Origin: Candidatus Sumerlaeota bacterium
GTDB lineage: Bacteria; Sumerlaeota; Sumerlaeia; JADFCT01
Assembly (NCBI GenBank): GCA_026398575.1
Contig: JAPLSP010000563.1
Coordinates: 1-17,320, forward strand
Length of the DNA stretch: 17,320 bases
Reading direction: 5' to 3'
Positions 7,801 through 14,400 of this stretch are shown here, piece by piece. Both the position numbers and the translations under genes were made by a program. Position 1 is the first letter of the stretch. Every line of letters starts with the position of its first letter. The notes under the pieces are model-generated. The model was not told the DNA's origin. It saw nothing but the letters and a program-made list of their open reading frames with translations, and did not search any database.

Positions 7801-10636
7801 CCAGCGCCCAATCCAGGTTCGCCACGTCGGCGCCCCAGTTTGTGCCCGTGCCAACGCCCCCAAGGGCGACGCGGATGAGGGTGTAAGAAGTGGGCGGCGT
7901 ATGCGGATCGGGAACGATCCGGTTGAGATTTTCATAAGCGCCAATGTCGGGATTGGGACTGCGCGGATTTCCCGGATAGTCAATTGCAGGAGCGCTATAA
8001 CCGCCGGCCGAAAGAGCGCCCGCATTGATCGCCGGTGAATCGTTTCTCAGGCTATAGTCGTCGCCCGCCGGATTCACGAGCAACGAAGAGTCAGAGATAC
8101 AATTGACAGGATTTCCTCCTATAACGGCGTTTGCAATTCCGCCGCTCCCTTGCAGGCCAAACAGGCAATTATTCATCTGGCCCATGTTGATTCCCATGAC
8201 GCCGATAAAAGCAGCGCTATGGTCATCAAAGAGGCAGTTCAAGACGTTGACGGTCGCCTCGGCGACGCTGATGTAGATGCCGTCGGTATTCGCCATGCCA
8301 TTATAGCGCCCTTGGGCGCGATTTCCATAGAAGGTGCAGTTGATAACCGACAGCGAGGCATGATTCGCGCTTCCAATCGCTCCGCCATTTGTCACGGCGC
8401 TATTATTCGCAAAAATGCTGTTGGTGATGGTCGCGCGTGCGGCGGCGTTGTTGATATAAATGGCGCCGCCGTTTCGATACGAGCTGTTGGAGGTGAAGAG
8501 GCATTGTGAGACGGTCAGATTGCCATTCCACAACAAGATGACGCCCGCGTCGCCCGCAGCGGGCAAGCCGATGGTCGTTGTGTTGTCGGCAAACACGCAT
8601 TGGGAAGCATTCAGCGTTGCGCCGCTCTCCAGCCTGATGGCGCCGCCATTGTAACCCCTGTTGGCTGAGAAGACGCATTGCGTCAGGTTTACGGAAACGC
8701 CGCCATTGAGTTCCATGACGCCGGCATATCCGCCGCAGCGGTTGCCGTCGAAGCGAGTCTGGGCGATGGTCGCGGAAGTGCCGGTGGCCGCCAAATATAT
8801 AATGCCGCTCCCGGCCCCATACGAAGTATTGCTCGTGAAAATGCAGTTGGATATTGTCATGGCGCCGGCGGCAGCCGAGGGTCCGGCATTGATCACCGCG
8901 CCGTTGGCGGGAGAGGCGGCATTCGCGATGGTAACGCCGTCGAGAATGAACGCTTCAAATCCTGCGGTTCCGAAATTGAAAATGGAATACAGATTCTGAC
9001 CGCTCACGGTGGTGGGATTGGTTTCCCAGGAACGGGCGGCGTCGCGCGCGGCCTTGTCCGCCGGAGGAATGAAACCGCCATAGATGGAAAGGATCATGGG
9101 CTTGTCGAAGACCGGCATCGTCGTAACGTCATAAGCGCCGGACGCCATATAGATCATGCCGCTGCCTGCGGATGTGACCATATCCATCGCCTGGGAGAAA
9201 GAGGTCGCATTGGCCCAGCTGCTGCCGTCGCCGGCGCCGGCGGGCGTCACGTCCACATAGATGGGACTGGACCAGATAACAATGTTATCGCCGCCTTTGC
9301 GCGCCGGCGTTTCATCATTGGCGCCAATGGCCGCTATCTGATAATTCGCCCCGGTCGCAGGCGCCGTGATCGCGCAGGAATAATTGCCGGCGCCATCGGA
9401 AACGCCCAATCCCGCCGGCACGCCATTGACGAAAAACTCGACGTTGGCGATCGCGCCGATGGGGCTGAGGGCCTTGACGGTAAATGTGGTGATCGAGCCA
9501 TTCGGGGTGGCCAGGTTCGGATTGACGAACGCAATCGTCGGATAGTCGCCGGTATAACCGGGCAATGCATATTTATCGGCCAGATAGCGGCGCACGCCGG
9601 CGCGATCCGATTCCGAGATCGCTCCCCGATAGACGATCACCTCGGCCACCATGCCCCTCATCCAATCCCCGCCATTGTTGATGCTGCCAAGCGTGGCCAG
9701 CCGTGTGCCCACGTTATAGGCGGGCATCACTGTGGTCACGCCCTTGACGCCGTCGTTGGCTGCGAAATGCTTTCCGTCTTGCCGGCAGGCGTCTATCATC
9801 TGCCATACATTGGGCCTGCCTGCCGTCTGGCCATTGAGTCTTGTGCCGCCCAACTGAAGACGCAGGTGGACTGCGGCGGCATATTGGGTGCACCCAAACT
9901 GATAGCCGGCGCCGCCCAGCGTGGAATCATCGCGCGTGGCCAGGAGCGATTGATAATTGTTCTGCGTGCCGATGAAATTCGCGACCGCGAAGCACGAGAA
10001 GTCATCCGGCAGGACGCGCACAGAGTCAAAGTCACCCGTCTTGAATATCAGGCTGTCGCCGCCGGCGGTATCGAACGACACCGCCGGAAGCCCCGCGATT
10101 TGATTGACAAGATAGATCGGCGTGCCGGTATTGGAGGAAGCGTTGGTTTGGGAAGTTGTTTGATCCAGCCATTGATCCACGGTTTCGCCGTCGCCGGCAG
10201 GCAGGCCGCTGGCTGCCATTGGGCCGGCGCCCGCGTCCAGATGCAGGACCCTGGCCGCATCCGAGCGGATCGTTGTCGTATCGCTGGCGCCGGTAAAAGA
10301 GATGATCGCGCTGGTTGTGATGAGGGTATCGGGCGAGCATTCCGCCACGACTCGCGCTTGGTAGCTCTGGCCGGGCGCCAGGATGCCCATATTCAAACTG
10401 CGTTGATTGCCGGGAACAAGGATTGGGTCCGTGGAATCCAACGAAGCAGAGCTTATATATACTTTGAATTGGAGGAGCGCCGGCTGGTCATAAGGATAAT
10501 GCCAATAGACCTGCTCGCGGGAATGGACCACATCGCCGGTCTTGGGACAAATGATGATGGGATCCACCGCATGTGCGGCGAACATAAGTGTAAGACACAC
10601 GCCCGACACAACAGATATTAGTACATTGCCTTTCAT
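1853..10636 (-). CDS. Giant secreted Pmp-like beta-helix protein (2,927 aa)
   Basis: A Sec signal peptide (residues 1-24, ending AAHA) follows an ideal AAGGAGG six bases before ATG 10636. Domain order by eye: a fibronectin III-like segment (about 25-115); a LamG-like jelly-roll (about 116-360, ending in a typical DRAGVRRYLADKYALPG tail); an Ig-like module (about 365-455); a beta-helix with a YGGF header (about 458-905, 8 rungs); a second, larger beta-helix (about 915-2175, about 38 rungs); a choice-of-anchor-D/ASH-type module (about 2178-2282); and about six Ig-like modules marked by TPP/VAP linkers and SEPVTG-type strands. The rungs carry the GGA(I/V/L/M) and FxxN motifs that define chlamydial polymorphic membrane proteins, usually with Cys two residues before the Phe. 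Unlike Pmps there is no C-terminal autotransporter barrel, and no PEP-CTERM or LPXTG sorting signal is visible. Both helices end in a PDIGAYE/PDVGAYE motif as in choice-of-anchor-Q proteins. A role as an adhesin or surface carbohydrate-binding protein is inferred. Confidence 0.88.
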   Translation of the reverse strand: MKGNVLISVVSGVCLTLMFAAHAVDPIIICPKTGDVVHSREQVYWHYPYDQPALLQFKVYISSASLDSTDPILVPGNQRSLNMGILAPGQSYQARVVAECSPDTLITTSAIISFTGASDTTTIRSDAARVLHLDAGAGPMAASGLPAGDGETVDQWLDQTTSQTNASSNTGTPIYLVNQIAGLPAVSFDTAGGDSLIFKTGDFDSVRVLPDDFSCFAVANFIGTQNNYQSLLATRDDSTLGGAGYQFGCTQYAAAVHLRLQLGGTRLNGQTAGRPNVWQMIDACRQDGKHFAANDGVKGVTTVMPAYNVGTRLATLGSINNGGDWMRGMVAEVIVYRGAISESDRAGVRRYLADKYALPGYTGDYPTIAFVNPNLATPNGSITTFTVKALSPIGAIANVEFFVNGVPAGLGVSDGAGNYSCAITAPATGANYQIAAIGANDETPARKGGDNIVIWSSPIYVDVTPAGAGDGSSWANATSFSQAMDMVTSAGSGMIYMASGAYDVTTMPVFDKPMILSIYGGFIPPADKAARDAARSWETNPTTVSGQNLYSIFNFGTAGFEAFILDGVTIANAASPANGAVINAGPSAAAGAMTISNCIFTSNTSYGAGSGIIYLAATGTSATIAQTRFDGNRCGGYAGVMELNGGVSVNLTQCVFSANRGYNGGAIRLESGATLNASQCVFADNTTTIGLPAAGDAGVILLWNGNLTVSQCLFTSNSSYRNGGAIYINNAAARATITNSIFANNSAVTNGGAIGSANHASLSVINCTFYGNRAQGRYNGMANTDGIYISVAEATVNVLNCLFDDHSAAFIGVMGINMGQMNNCLFGLQGSGGIANAVIGGNPVNCISDSSLLVNPAGDDYSLRNDSPAINAGALSAGGYSAPAIDYPGNPRSPNPDIGAYENLNRIVPDPHTPPTSYTLIRVALGGVGTGTNWGADVANLDWALANVAGNGQIWIKAGEYSMPVMAVVANPVSIFGGFAGTEASPAARTGNYALDNATTISGIGADRILAFIAWSPAVAIDAVNFFNGSAAGYGGAIYSEVDLALSQCSFTSNACSQEGGAVFVNNGAAVSVTSCAFSDNTAVWRGGALSGGMLAVQTVPTTITVIGSMFLNNHVTITGGGNGGGGAICREYLGAMTLENCVFDGNDSGLNGGAVRSIRNGAVNTARDCKFYNNMTTSGDGGGAMRLYRESWILTNCEFSSNSAIASGNYYGGAIWTNSDEPNLVLTLDGCVFTSNSGGYGGAVGLENGNQNSVIPTFTNCEFTRNTALQRGGAIWRDANNYLIPMAISDCSFDANTANASQGGAIYNYRSSSALNRIDNCFFTGNSAPNSDGGAVWCQYGQLSFTTCTFSLNRCKNYGGAIRDETGLVNLVNCGFDQNSGGADGGTVKCQNASIYATDTTFTNNTAGDGGAAVNSYCNTAINPTASFLRCTFTNNQIGNGGDPGGALFFNWGGQPGTITINLCDFVNNKVTGTDKHGGALAFNNAPSGATISDCSFTSNSVAHGWGGAIYATSNFPLTLERTTFTGNSTAGHDGGAIGSDNAGCRFQITDCDFINNTSPYGGALRPRSTPSCVLENCLFSGNTSNNGGVIYSTEVSEVYDMRHCRFLNNYCSGNGGAIYSTAAGIIMRISDTSFTGNYATASGGAMRPQGTICTLSNCLFENNQGQNGGAIYNDSTASNCEMRNCQFFRNIGYNGDGGALRGKGAFVMDACMFEGNRCSDEGGVMYIREGSANITSTTFTDNATTGNNGGAVWFSLESASVTSCSFANNTAGNPARKSGGAMFVDNSSTVTIDRCDFAQNNGDSGGAIYVKPYIMISSTDFIRNNAASNGGAVRHETTTCTLDNCLFDGNQGTNGGALYGDSVNGVYAARNCQFLRNVATTGDGGAVRIKGALVMEACVLEGNRGYDEGGAAYVREGSAAITSTTFTDNATTNNTGGALWFYSDSASVTSCSFVNNAAGNPTRKDGGAVDVGSGAAGYYLLMDRCLLSGNAGWDGGAMRVRDANTSATIINSVFLNNSGPSGSGGGIRRESTGNLAVVNCTFYGNRSLNGEGIHVDNTGNPPNIFNCIFDNHTRAFNGGAGTLDRCLFGNTLTNTVTNATVTNPIPADFPVSRVDPLFVDALAGNVDLQPGSPAVDQGYWNSATGLNAPIYDIANRRRDYPGASPLPDVGAYELFQGILIITPNPLDFGSVAVGSSVTGVLTLQNNGNAPIVADTSDYFVSGAPFGIDTPNIVTLQPGGASEIITLRFNPLAPGDYTGAFTYDDGVIAPINVALLGATPPEVFSVVRLSPSPTTATTVEYLVTYSQPVTNVDVDDFTTLIVSGTFTAAPQVIAAANGTTATTVTVATGTGEGEFRLDVTTGGATAIADARYSQPLMNLPFSGEVYQVDTVPPMATTLAPRWIGPAPTSTTMIYDLLFSEPVTGLTSGAFTVSLVNGSASGELLDLSNPSGDRMTWTVTVGNLASGAPLGGMLRLDMDQTTSVTDDLGNPLAAKFGGVFAADTVAPNFNPLADVTPTSGMSAAIITTVTITFTEPVFNVTADKLTLTTDGINIYAALAVLNPSGDNQTFEFKCLDVFGEGPIPVNIALIGTSGTVICDQAYIPFIEQRWSVIKDATLLPITEFKSVQVASGAITSQTPVLFTVTFGIAVENFVTSDLSVANCLIVPVSWPATGATYTFNAIPTAQGLVTLFIPSNVCNSAVDPKTRQNEASRHYSFLFDNLPPEPLDLSVTPTYAQEGVSVSIVFTASEALAHNPDVTVNDHTASLVRITSGAYTYSYTTLPADAEGWADVAITLTDLIYNVGVAHYADQLYVDRTPPIAAIAAVGDYANAVTTVTFSEAVTGVDLGDFVLTRNGSVVAELSNLTQVDPSHYTLVIGNAAPGVYVLRLVAAGSGINDLAGLPLGTDAETTWMIYGSASAVQLWTRY
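4731..5696 (-). repeat. In-frame internal duplication in the giant gene (561-bp offset)
   Basis: The segment 4731-5135 matches 5292-5696 at a constant offset of 561 bases (187 codons). The offset was checked at both ends: 4731 to 5292 and 5061 to 5622. At protein level both copies carry the sequence of rungs NGGA, RNCQF, GDGGA, EGNR, EGG, REGSA.ITSTTFTDNATT, ASVTSCSF and AGNP.RK. Spacing is conserved and divergence is modest, so about five beta-helix rungs were duplicated as a block fairly recently, unlike the strongly diverged neighbouring rungs. Confidence 0.8.
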
Positions 10637-10684
10637 GAGACGCCTCCTTGCCTGCAGATGATCTCACTACGCAAACAAAGGAAA

Positions 10685-10713
10685 AGGGTAGCACAGAATG
10701 CTGCTTTTTTCAA
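10685..10713 (-). promoter_or_regulatory. Candidate sigma-70-type promoter of the giant gene
   Basis: On the minus strand TTGAAA (10708-10713) is separated by 17 bases from TACCCT (10685-10690). The -35 is good and the -10 is poor. It would start transcription near 10678, about 40 bases before the start codon. It is the only reasonable box pair seen between this gene and the terminator of the PA14 gene. Confidence 0.35.
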
Positions 10714-10829
10714 GAGAAAAATTCACTTTTCGGACCACTGTATCCATACGATTGAAAACTACTTAGTTATCTTTATCAGGTAAATACTCAGAGATTTATA
10801 TGATCCATCAGGAGTTATTTGTAATGAAA

Positions 10830-10861
10830 AAAGCGCATTCGCTTTTGGGCGAATGCGCTTT
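10830..10861 (-). terminator. Rho-independent terminator of the PA14 gene
   Basis: A perfect 13-bp stem (10830-10842 with 10849-10861) closes a 6-base loop. Read on the minus strand it is followed by a run of six T partly shared with the stem base. It lies about 55 bases downstream of the PA14 protein stop codon and separates that gene from the giant gene. On the plus strand it is also followed by a T-rich stretch, but no plus-strand gene precedes it. Confidence 0.75.
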
Positions 10862-10914
10862 GATGTTTTTCAAACTCAACCGAATCCGCATTGATGCGGA
10901 TCGCAATCCGATAC

Positions 10915-11865
10915 TTATTTGGCTGTCAGGATCGAATCCGGAATTTTTTTCTTGTCAATGCCGGGGCCGGCAAATTGCACGTCCAGCACTTGCTCGCCGT
11001 CCTTCTCAAAGAAGAGAACTGCGATCTTATGCGAAGCAGCCGTCAATGTGACTTTGCCTTCCTTCTCTTCGGCGCCATGCAAACCGTCGTTGTCCACGAC
11101 CACCTTGTCGTCAATCAGCAGCTTGCTGCCGTCGTCCGAGTTCGTGTAGAAGGTGTATTCGCCTTCCTTCTCGATCTTGATCTGGCCCGTGAAGCGGATG
11201 CCGAAATTATCTTCCGCCGCCTTGCCGCCAATCGTGATGTCGAAGCCGTCGCACAAGCCTTTCTTAGCTGCCGTCAGCGTGCCGAAATCCGGAAGATTAT
11301 CCCAAGAGCCTTCGAAATACTCAAAGTTGAGGTTGCCGCCCGCAGCCGGCGGAGGAGGAAGCGCATCGGGAGCTTTGGCGCTCAAAATTTCTTTCGGGAG
11401 CGCTTTCTTGGCGATGTCCGGCCCCTCAAAGCTGACTTCGAGGACTTTGTCTCCATCTTTTTCAAAATACCCGACAACGATCTTATGCGCGCCGGCGGCC
11501 AGGCGAACCTTGCCGGATTTCTCCTCGGCGGCATGAAGCCCATCGTTGTCAACCACGACCTTGTCGTCAATCCAGAGTTTGCTGCCGTCGTCCGAGTTGG
11601 TGTAGAACGTGTACAGGCCTTCTTTTTCGATCTTGATTCCGCCTTTGAAGCGAATGGCGAACTGATGTTCGTCGGCCTTGCCTCCCAGCGTGATGTCGAA
11701 GCTGTCAATCGTGCCCGTCTTGCCAGGCGTCGCTTTATCGAAATCAGGAAGAGTGTCATTGTCGCCTGCATAGTAGTCGTAACTCAACTCCGCGTAGGCC
11801 GCATTCGCCAGAGACAGCATGGCCGCCGCCAATCCGATCATCAATACCCCACTAAGTTTTTTCAT
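10915..11865 (-). CDS. Secreted protein with two PA14 domains
   Basis: The predicted product has 316 residues and a Sec signal peptide (KKLSGVLMIGLAAAMLSLANAAYA), so it is exported. Two PA14-type beta-barrel domains follow, at about residues 28-145 and 180-310, joined by a Pro-rich linker (PPPPAAGG). Both carry the family hallmark YTFYTNSDDGSKL.IDDKVVVDNDGLH. PA14 domains usually bind carbohydrate or form adhesin modules; the ligand here is unknown and no enzymatic domain is present. The two domains are close copies, with a DNA offset of 456 bases between equivalent codons, so they arose by tandem duplication. ATG 11865 is preferred over ATG 11883 because AAGGGGAG lies about eight bases before it, while the upstream ATG has that sequence inside its own reading frame. 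The gene has its own promoter and terminator. Confidence 0.88.
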   Translation of the reverse strand: MKKLSGVLMIGLAAAMLSLANAAYAELSYDYYAGDNDTLPDFDKATPGKTGTIDSFDITLGGKADEHQFAIRFKGGIKIEKEGLYTFYTNSDDGSKLWIDDKVVVDNDGLHAAEEKSGKVRLAAGAHKIVVGYFEKDGDKVLEVSFEGPDIAKKALPKEILSAKAPDALPPPPAAGGNLNFEYFEGSWDNLPDFGTLTAAKKGLCDGFDITIGGKAAEDNFGIRFTGQIKIEKEGEYTFYTNSDDGSKLLIDDKVVVDNDGLHGAEEKEGKVTLTAASHKIAVLFFEKDGEQVLDVQFAGPGIDKKKIPDSILTAK

Positions 11866-11913
11866 ACCTCGCTCCCCTTTCATCGAAATGAATGATTGTT
11901 CCGCTGGCGAAGG

Positions 11914-11946
11914 AAAATCCCTCCTGCGGGAAAGCCGGGATTTTTT
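11914..11946. terminator. Stem-loop between the glycosyltransferase and PA14 genes
   Basis: A perfect 8-bp stem (11914-11921 with 11937-11944) encloses a 15-base loop. Read on the plus strand it is followed by an uninterrupted T run, but no plus-strand gene precedes it. On the minus strand it lies about 60 bases past the glycosyltransferase stop and has only a short T tract. It also falls inside the leader of the PA14 transcript predicted from the promoter at 11963-11992. It could be a weak terminator, a transcript-stabilising hairpin or an attenuator. Confidence 0.4.
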
Positions 11947-11962
11947 CGCGCTACCGGTATTT

Positions 11963-11992
11963 ATTCTATGAACAGGAATCAGGGCGAGTCAA
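11963..11992 (-). promoter_or_regulatory. Sigma-70-type promoter of the PA14 gene
   Basis: On the minus strand TTGACT (11987-11992) and TAGAAT (11963-11968) are separated by 18 bases, five of six consensus matches in each box. The predicted start near 11956 gives a leader of about 90 bases. That leader contains the stem-loop at 11914-11946 and the AAGGGGAG ribosome-binding site. Confidence 0.6.
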
Positions 11993-12005
11993 TAGCAAAA
12001 CTCGT

Positions 12006-13802
12006 TTAATCCCTTCGCATGAAGAGCGCCATGGGGTTGGGGCCGTAAGGCGGAAAGCCGCGCTGCCAGACCTTGAGAAGGGTGTAGCGCCTCTGAAATC
12101 CGGCGTTGCGCAGCAGCGCTTCATCCGGCCCGCCGGGATAGAATGCCTTGGGCGGATTGATGGATTGCAGCTGAATAAAAATGAACCGCGGACGGCGCGA
12201 CAGCACATACCGCGTATCAATCTTGTAATGCAACGCGCCGGGCTGGCGGGCAATGCGCTCGTTCATCAGACCGCTCAAATCAATCACGTTCAGCCGCGAA
12301 TAGTAAGGCACAATCCCTGCCTCGCCCGTCGCCAGCCAATCGCCCGGCCGGGCATAATCGCGCAGCCATTCCCCGGCGACAATATACGGCTGCTGCAAGG
12401 CGCGGGCGCGATACCGGCAAATCATCTCGAATCCGTCCCGACGCTCCGTTTTGAGCATCAGCGCCAGGCAACCTGCCGTAAAGAGCACAAGGCCGCCGCG
12501 CCAAATCCAAGACCTTGGCCAATTGCCCGAGCCGCGCCAGAACCACGTCAAACCTTCATTGATCAGCCAGGCCATTGCGGGAATCGCCGGCGCCATGAAT
12601 CGCCCGACCGGCATCCAATCGCCGCCCGCCCAGATCATGAAGAGCAATTGCGCGATACAAAATCCGGCCGACAACAGGCAGAGCGCTGGGGCCAGGCTGG
12701 AGGATTGACGATTGACGATTGACGATTGACGATTGAGGGTTGAGGATTGCGAATTGGCGATTGCGGATTGCGGATTGCGGATTGGGGATTGGGGACTGGC
12801 GATTGGGGGGTGGCGAGCGGTCAGGCCTTTCCATACTCCGAACAGCAGCGCGAGCGCTGCCAAGGAACTGCCGGCCAGCGCCAGCGATTTGGCCGCATAA
12901 GGAATGCCGGCGGCGATGCGTTCGAAGAGAGGATTCGTCGCCTTGGAATAAAATGTGTTGGGAAGCAAGTGGCCAAAATAACCGACGCGCCAGATGGTGT
13001 ATGCTCCGAAGATCAGGACGAAGGCAGCGCTCCACAATCCCACGCGCGCCCAGGTTTCATATTGAGGCCCGAAGACCAGGCGCGCGGGAATGCGGCAGCC
13101 TTCACCCGGCTTGACCTCTTCGATCCAGGCGCCTTGCCTCTGGCGTATCCAGATTATCTTTGCCGCCAGACAGACGGCGAAAAAGATCACGCCTTCGGGG
13201 CGGCACATCGCCGCCAGGGCGCATGCGACGGCGGAAAGCGGAAGCGCCGGGCGCCGCCCCATTTCGCGCGCGCACGCCAGCAATGCGACCGTCCCAATCA
13301 ATGCGTAGAAGGGCGTTTCAAGCCCGCCCACGGCCCAGACCGCCCAGGGACCGCTCAGGGCCAGCGCCCATAGTCCCGGATAGCGCAGAGGATTGTCCTG
13401 GCCGCCGTTCCGCAATCCCAGCCAGACGATTTCCATGGTCAGAAGCGCGCAGATGGCGCCGAACAAGGGCGAAAAATTCGGCAGCACAAAGCCCAGACGC
13501 GATGCCCCGGCCAGAACGAGAACATAAAGGAAATTCGAATATCCCTCGACGCGCTCGCTTTCGTTGAAGACCAGCCCTTTGCCGGCAGCCAGATTGTCGG
13601 CGTAGCGGTAGGAAATATAGGGATCGTCTTGCGACCATCCCCCATAGTATCCGAGATGAACCGCCAACAGCAGAAATGGAAGGATGAATGACAAGCGGCA
13701 GGCGATTGCCGGCCACCCGGAATTGAGAAGGCGCAAAGACATGGACGGGCTCACGTCTTTGCGGGCGCGTGAGACATCAAGATAATGGCCGGAATGCATC
13801 AT
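12006..13802 (-). CDS. Polytopic membrane glycosyltransferase, GT-C-like
   Basis: This roughly 598-residue membrane protein has many hydrophobic helices. Right after the first membrane segment (FILPFLLLAVHLGYYGG) comes WSQDDPYISYRYADNLAAGKG, an acidic DD in the first periplasmic loop that is characteristic of GT-C glycosyltransferases using lipid-linked sugars. The following VFNESERVEGYSNFLYVL matches a family often annotated as GT39-like or arabinofuranosyltransferase-like. The C-terminal segment GEAGIVPYYSRLNVIDLSGL is also typical of it. Donor and acceptor are unknown. Start choice: ATG 13802 begins 10 bases after the PilZ gene stop, with ATG 13799 next to it. ATG 13742 (MSLRLLNSGW) is a plausible shorter start, and no start has a clear Shine-Dalgarno sequence. 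A heptanucleotide array inserts about 35 residues into a loop between two membrane helices. It is probably translated in an operon with the PilZ gene. Confidence 0.75.
   Translation of the reverse strand: MMHSGHYLDVSRARKDVSPSMSLRLLNSGWPAIACRLSFILPFLLLAVHLGYYGGWSQDDPYISYRYADNLAAGKGLVFNESERVEGYSNFLYVLVLAGASRLGFVLPNFSPLFGAICALLTMEIVWLGLRNGGQDNPLRYPGLWALALSGPWAVWAVGGLETPFYALIGTVALLACAREMGRRPALPLSAVACALAAMCRPEGVIFFAVCLAAKIIWIRQRQGAWIEEVKPGEGCRIPARLVFGPQYETWARVGLWSAAFVLIFGAYTIWRVGYFGHLLPNTFYSKATNPLFERIAAGIPYAAKSLALAGSSLAALALLFGVWKGLTARHPPIASPQSPIRNPQSAIANSQSSTLNRQSSIVNRQSSSLAPALCLLSAGFCIAQLLFMIWAGGDWMPVGRFMAPAIPAMAWLINEGLTWFWRGSGNWPRSWIWRGGLVLFTAGCLALMLKTERRDGFEMICRYRARALQQPYIVAGEWLRDYARPGDWLATGEAGIVPYYSRLNVIDLSGLMNERIARQPGALHYKIDTRYVLSRRPRFIFIQLQSINPPKAFYPGGPDEALLRNAGFQRRYTLLKVWQRGFPPYGPNPMALFMRRD
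12703..12807. repeat. GATTGAC-type heptanucleotide array inside the glycosyltransferase gene
   Basis: Fifteen 7-base units run in unbroken phase. Four perfect GATTGAC copies (12703-12730) are followed by variants GATTGAG, GGTTGAG, GATTGCG, AATTGGC, GATTGCG three times, GATTGGG twice, GACTGGC and GATTGGG. The total of 105 bases is exactly 35 codons, so the frame is kept. On the coding strand it reads as NRQSSIV-type heptapeptides (SPQSPIRNPQSAIANSQSS and on). It lies between two predicted membrane helices, probably in a loop. Confidence 0.9.
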
Positions 13803-13812
13803 AACAAAGGCG

Positions 13813-14400
13813 CTATTGCTGCGCTGCCCGCCGCGCGCGCAACTCCTCGCGCTGCAGCCGGAATACCGTCCGGATGATCCGTTCTCGTTCCGGTTCGCGG
13901 ATATGCGAAATCTCCATGCCGACTTCATGAGCGCCCAAGTAATTGCCGCCCGAAGGCCGGACCCATTTGGTTTCGCAGACGCATCGGGCGCGCAAGAGCG
14001 GCATGGAGGAAAGATCCACGACGATCAAATAAAAGCTGCCAAGCGGGGGCGCGTCATCCGTGTAAAAGCAAAATCCACCGCCGCTCAGATCGTGCAGCGT
14101 GAGACGCTGCACCGGGCTGGGCGCCGCCATTTTCCCCTCCGCTATGGTTAGCAGCCGGTCCACCTTGCAGCTCAGGTCATTGACCATTTCGATCACTTGC
14201 GCCAAGGCTTCGATGATATGCGCCTGGGTTGGATCCGTCTCGCTATCGAGGACGTCCAGCGGCGTTTCAGCGGTTTCCGACATGACTTCCGCCACCGCTT
14301 TTTGGAGCTCCGCATCGTCCTTGAGCAGCGTCATCGTAAAGCGCAATGAATTATGCGCCCGGACATATTCCCGCCGATCTTTGGCGCTCTCGTTTGACAT
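13813..14400 (-). CDS. PilZ-domain c-di-GMP-binding protein (atypical, tPilZ-like)
   Basis: This 195-residue cytoplasmic protein contains both PilZ signature motifs. The N-terminal RREYVR gives the arginine motif, and DLSGGG (about residue 104) gives the DxSxxG motif that together bind cyclic di-GMP. Between them lies a long predicted helical segment, including IIEALAQVIEMVNDLSCKVDRLL. That arrangement resembles the tetrameric atypical PilZ group (tPilZ, XC_2249-like), in which long helices separate the two halves. The C-terminus is a highly charged helix (REPERERIIRTVFRLQREEL). The start is supported by GAGGGAG about eight bases upstream of ATG 14400. The gene is followed by the membrane glycosyltransferase gene after only 10 bases, suggesting co-transcription and c-di-GMP control of envelope glycan synthesis. 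PilZ membership is confident; the tPilZ subtype is a tentative reading. Confidence 0.85.
   Translation of the reverse strand: MSNESAKDRREYVRAHNSLRFTMTLLKDDAELQKAVAEVMSETAETPLDVLDSETDPTQAHIIEALAQVIEMVNDLSCKVDRLLTIAEGKMAAPSPVQRLTLHDLSGGGFCFYTDDAPPLGSFYLIVVDLSSMPLLRARCVCETKWVRPSGGNYLGAHEVGMEISHIREPERERIIRTVFRLQREELRARRAAQQ

Noticed and set aside
8678..10621. 647-codon open frame on the plus strand
   Set aside because: Antisense shadow of the N-terminal part of the giant gene. The sequence is rich in Arg, Gly, His and Ile with no recognisable domain.
10689..10713. Small hairpin followed by TTTTTT on the plus strand
   Set aside because: The stem has only six pairs including a wobble, no plus-strand gene lies upstream, and it overlaps the likely promoter of the giant gene.
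10891..11895. 334-codon open frame on the plus strand
   Set aside because: Antisense to the PA14-domain gene, which has a signal peptide, promoter and terminator on the minus strand.
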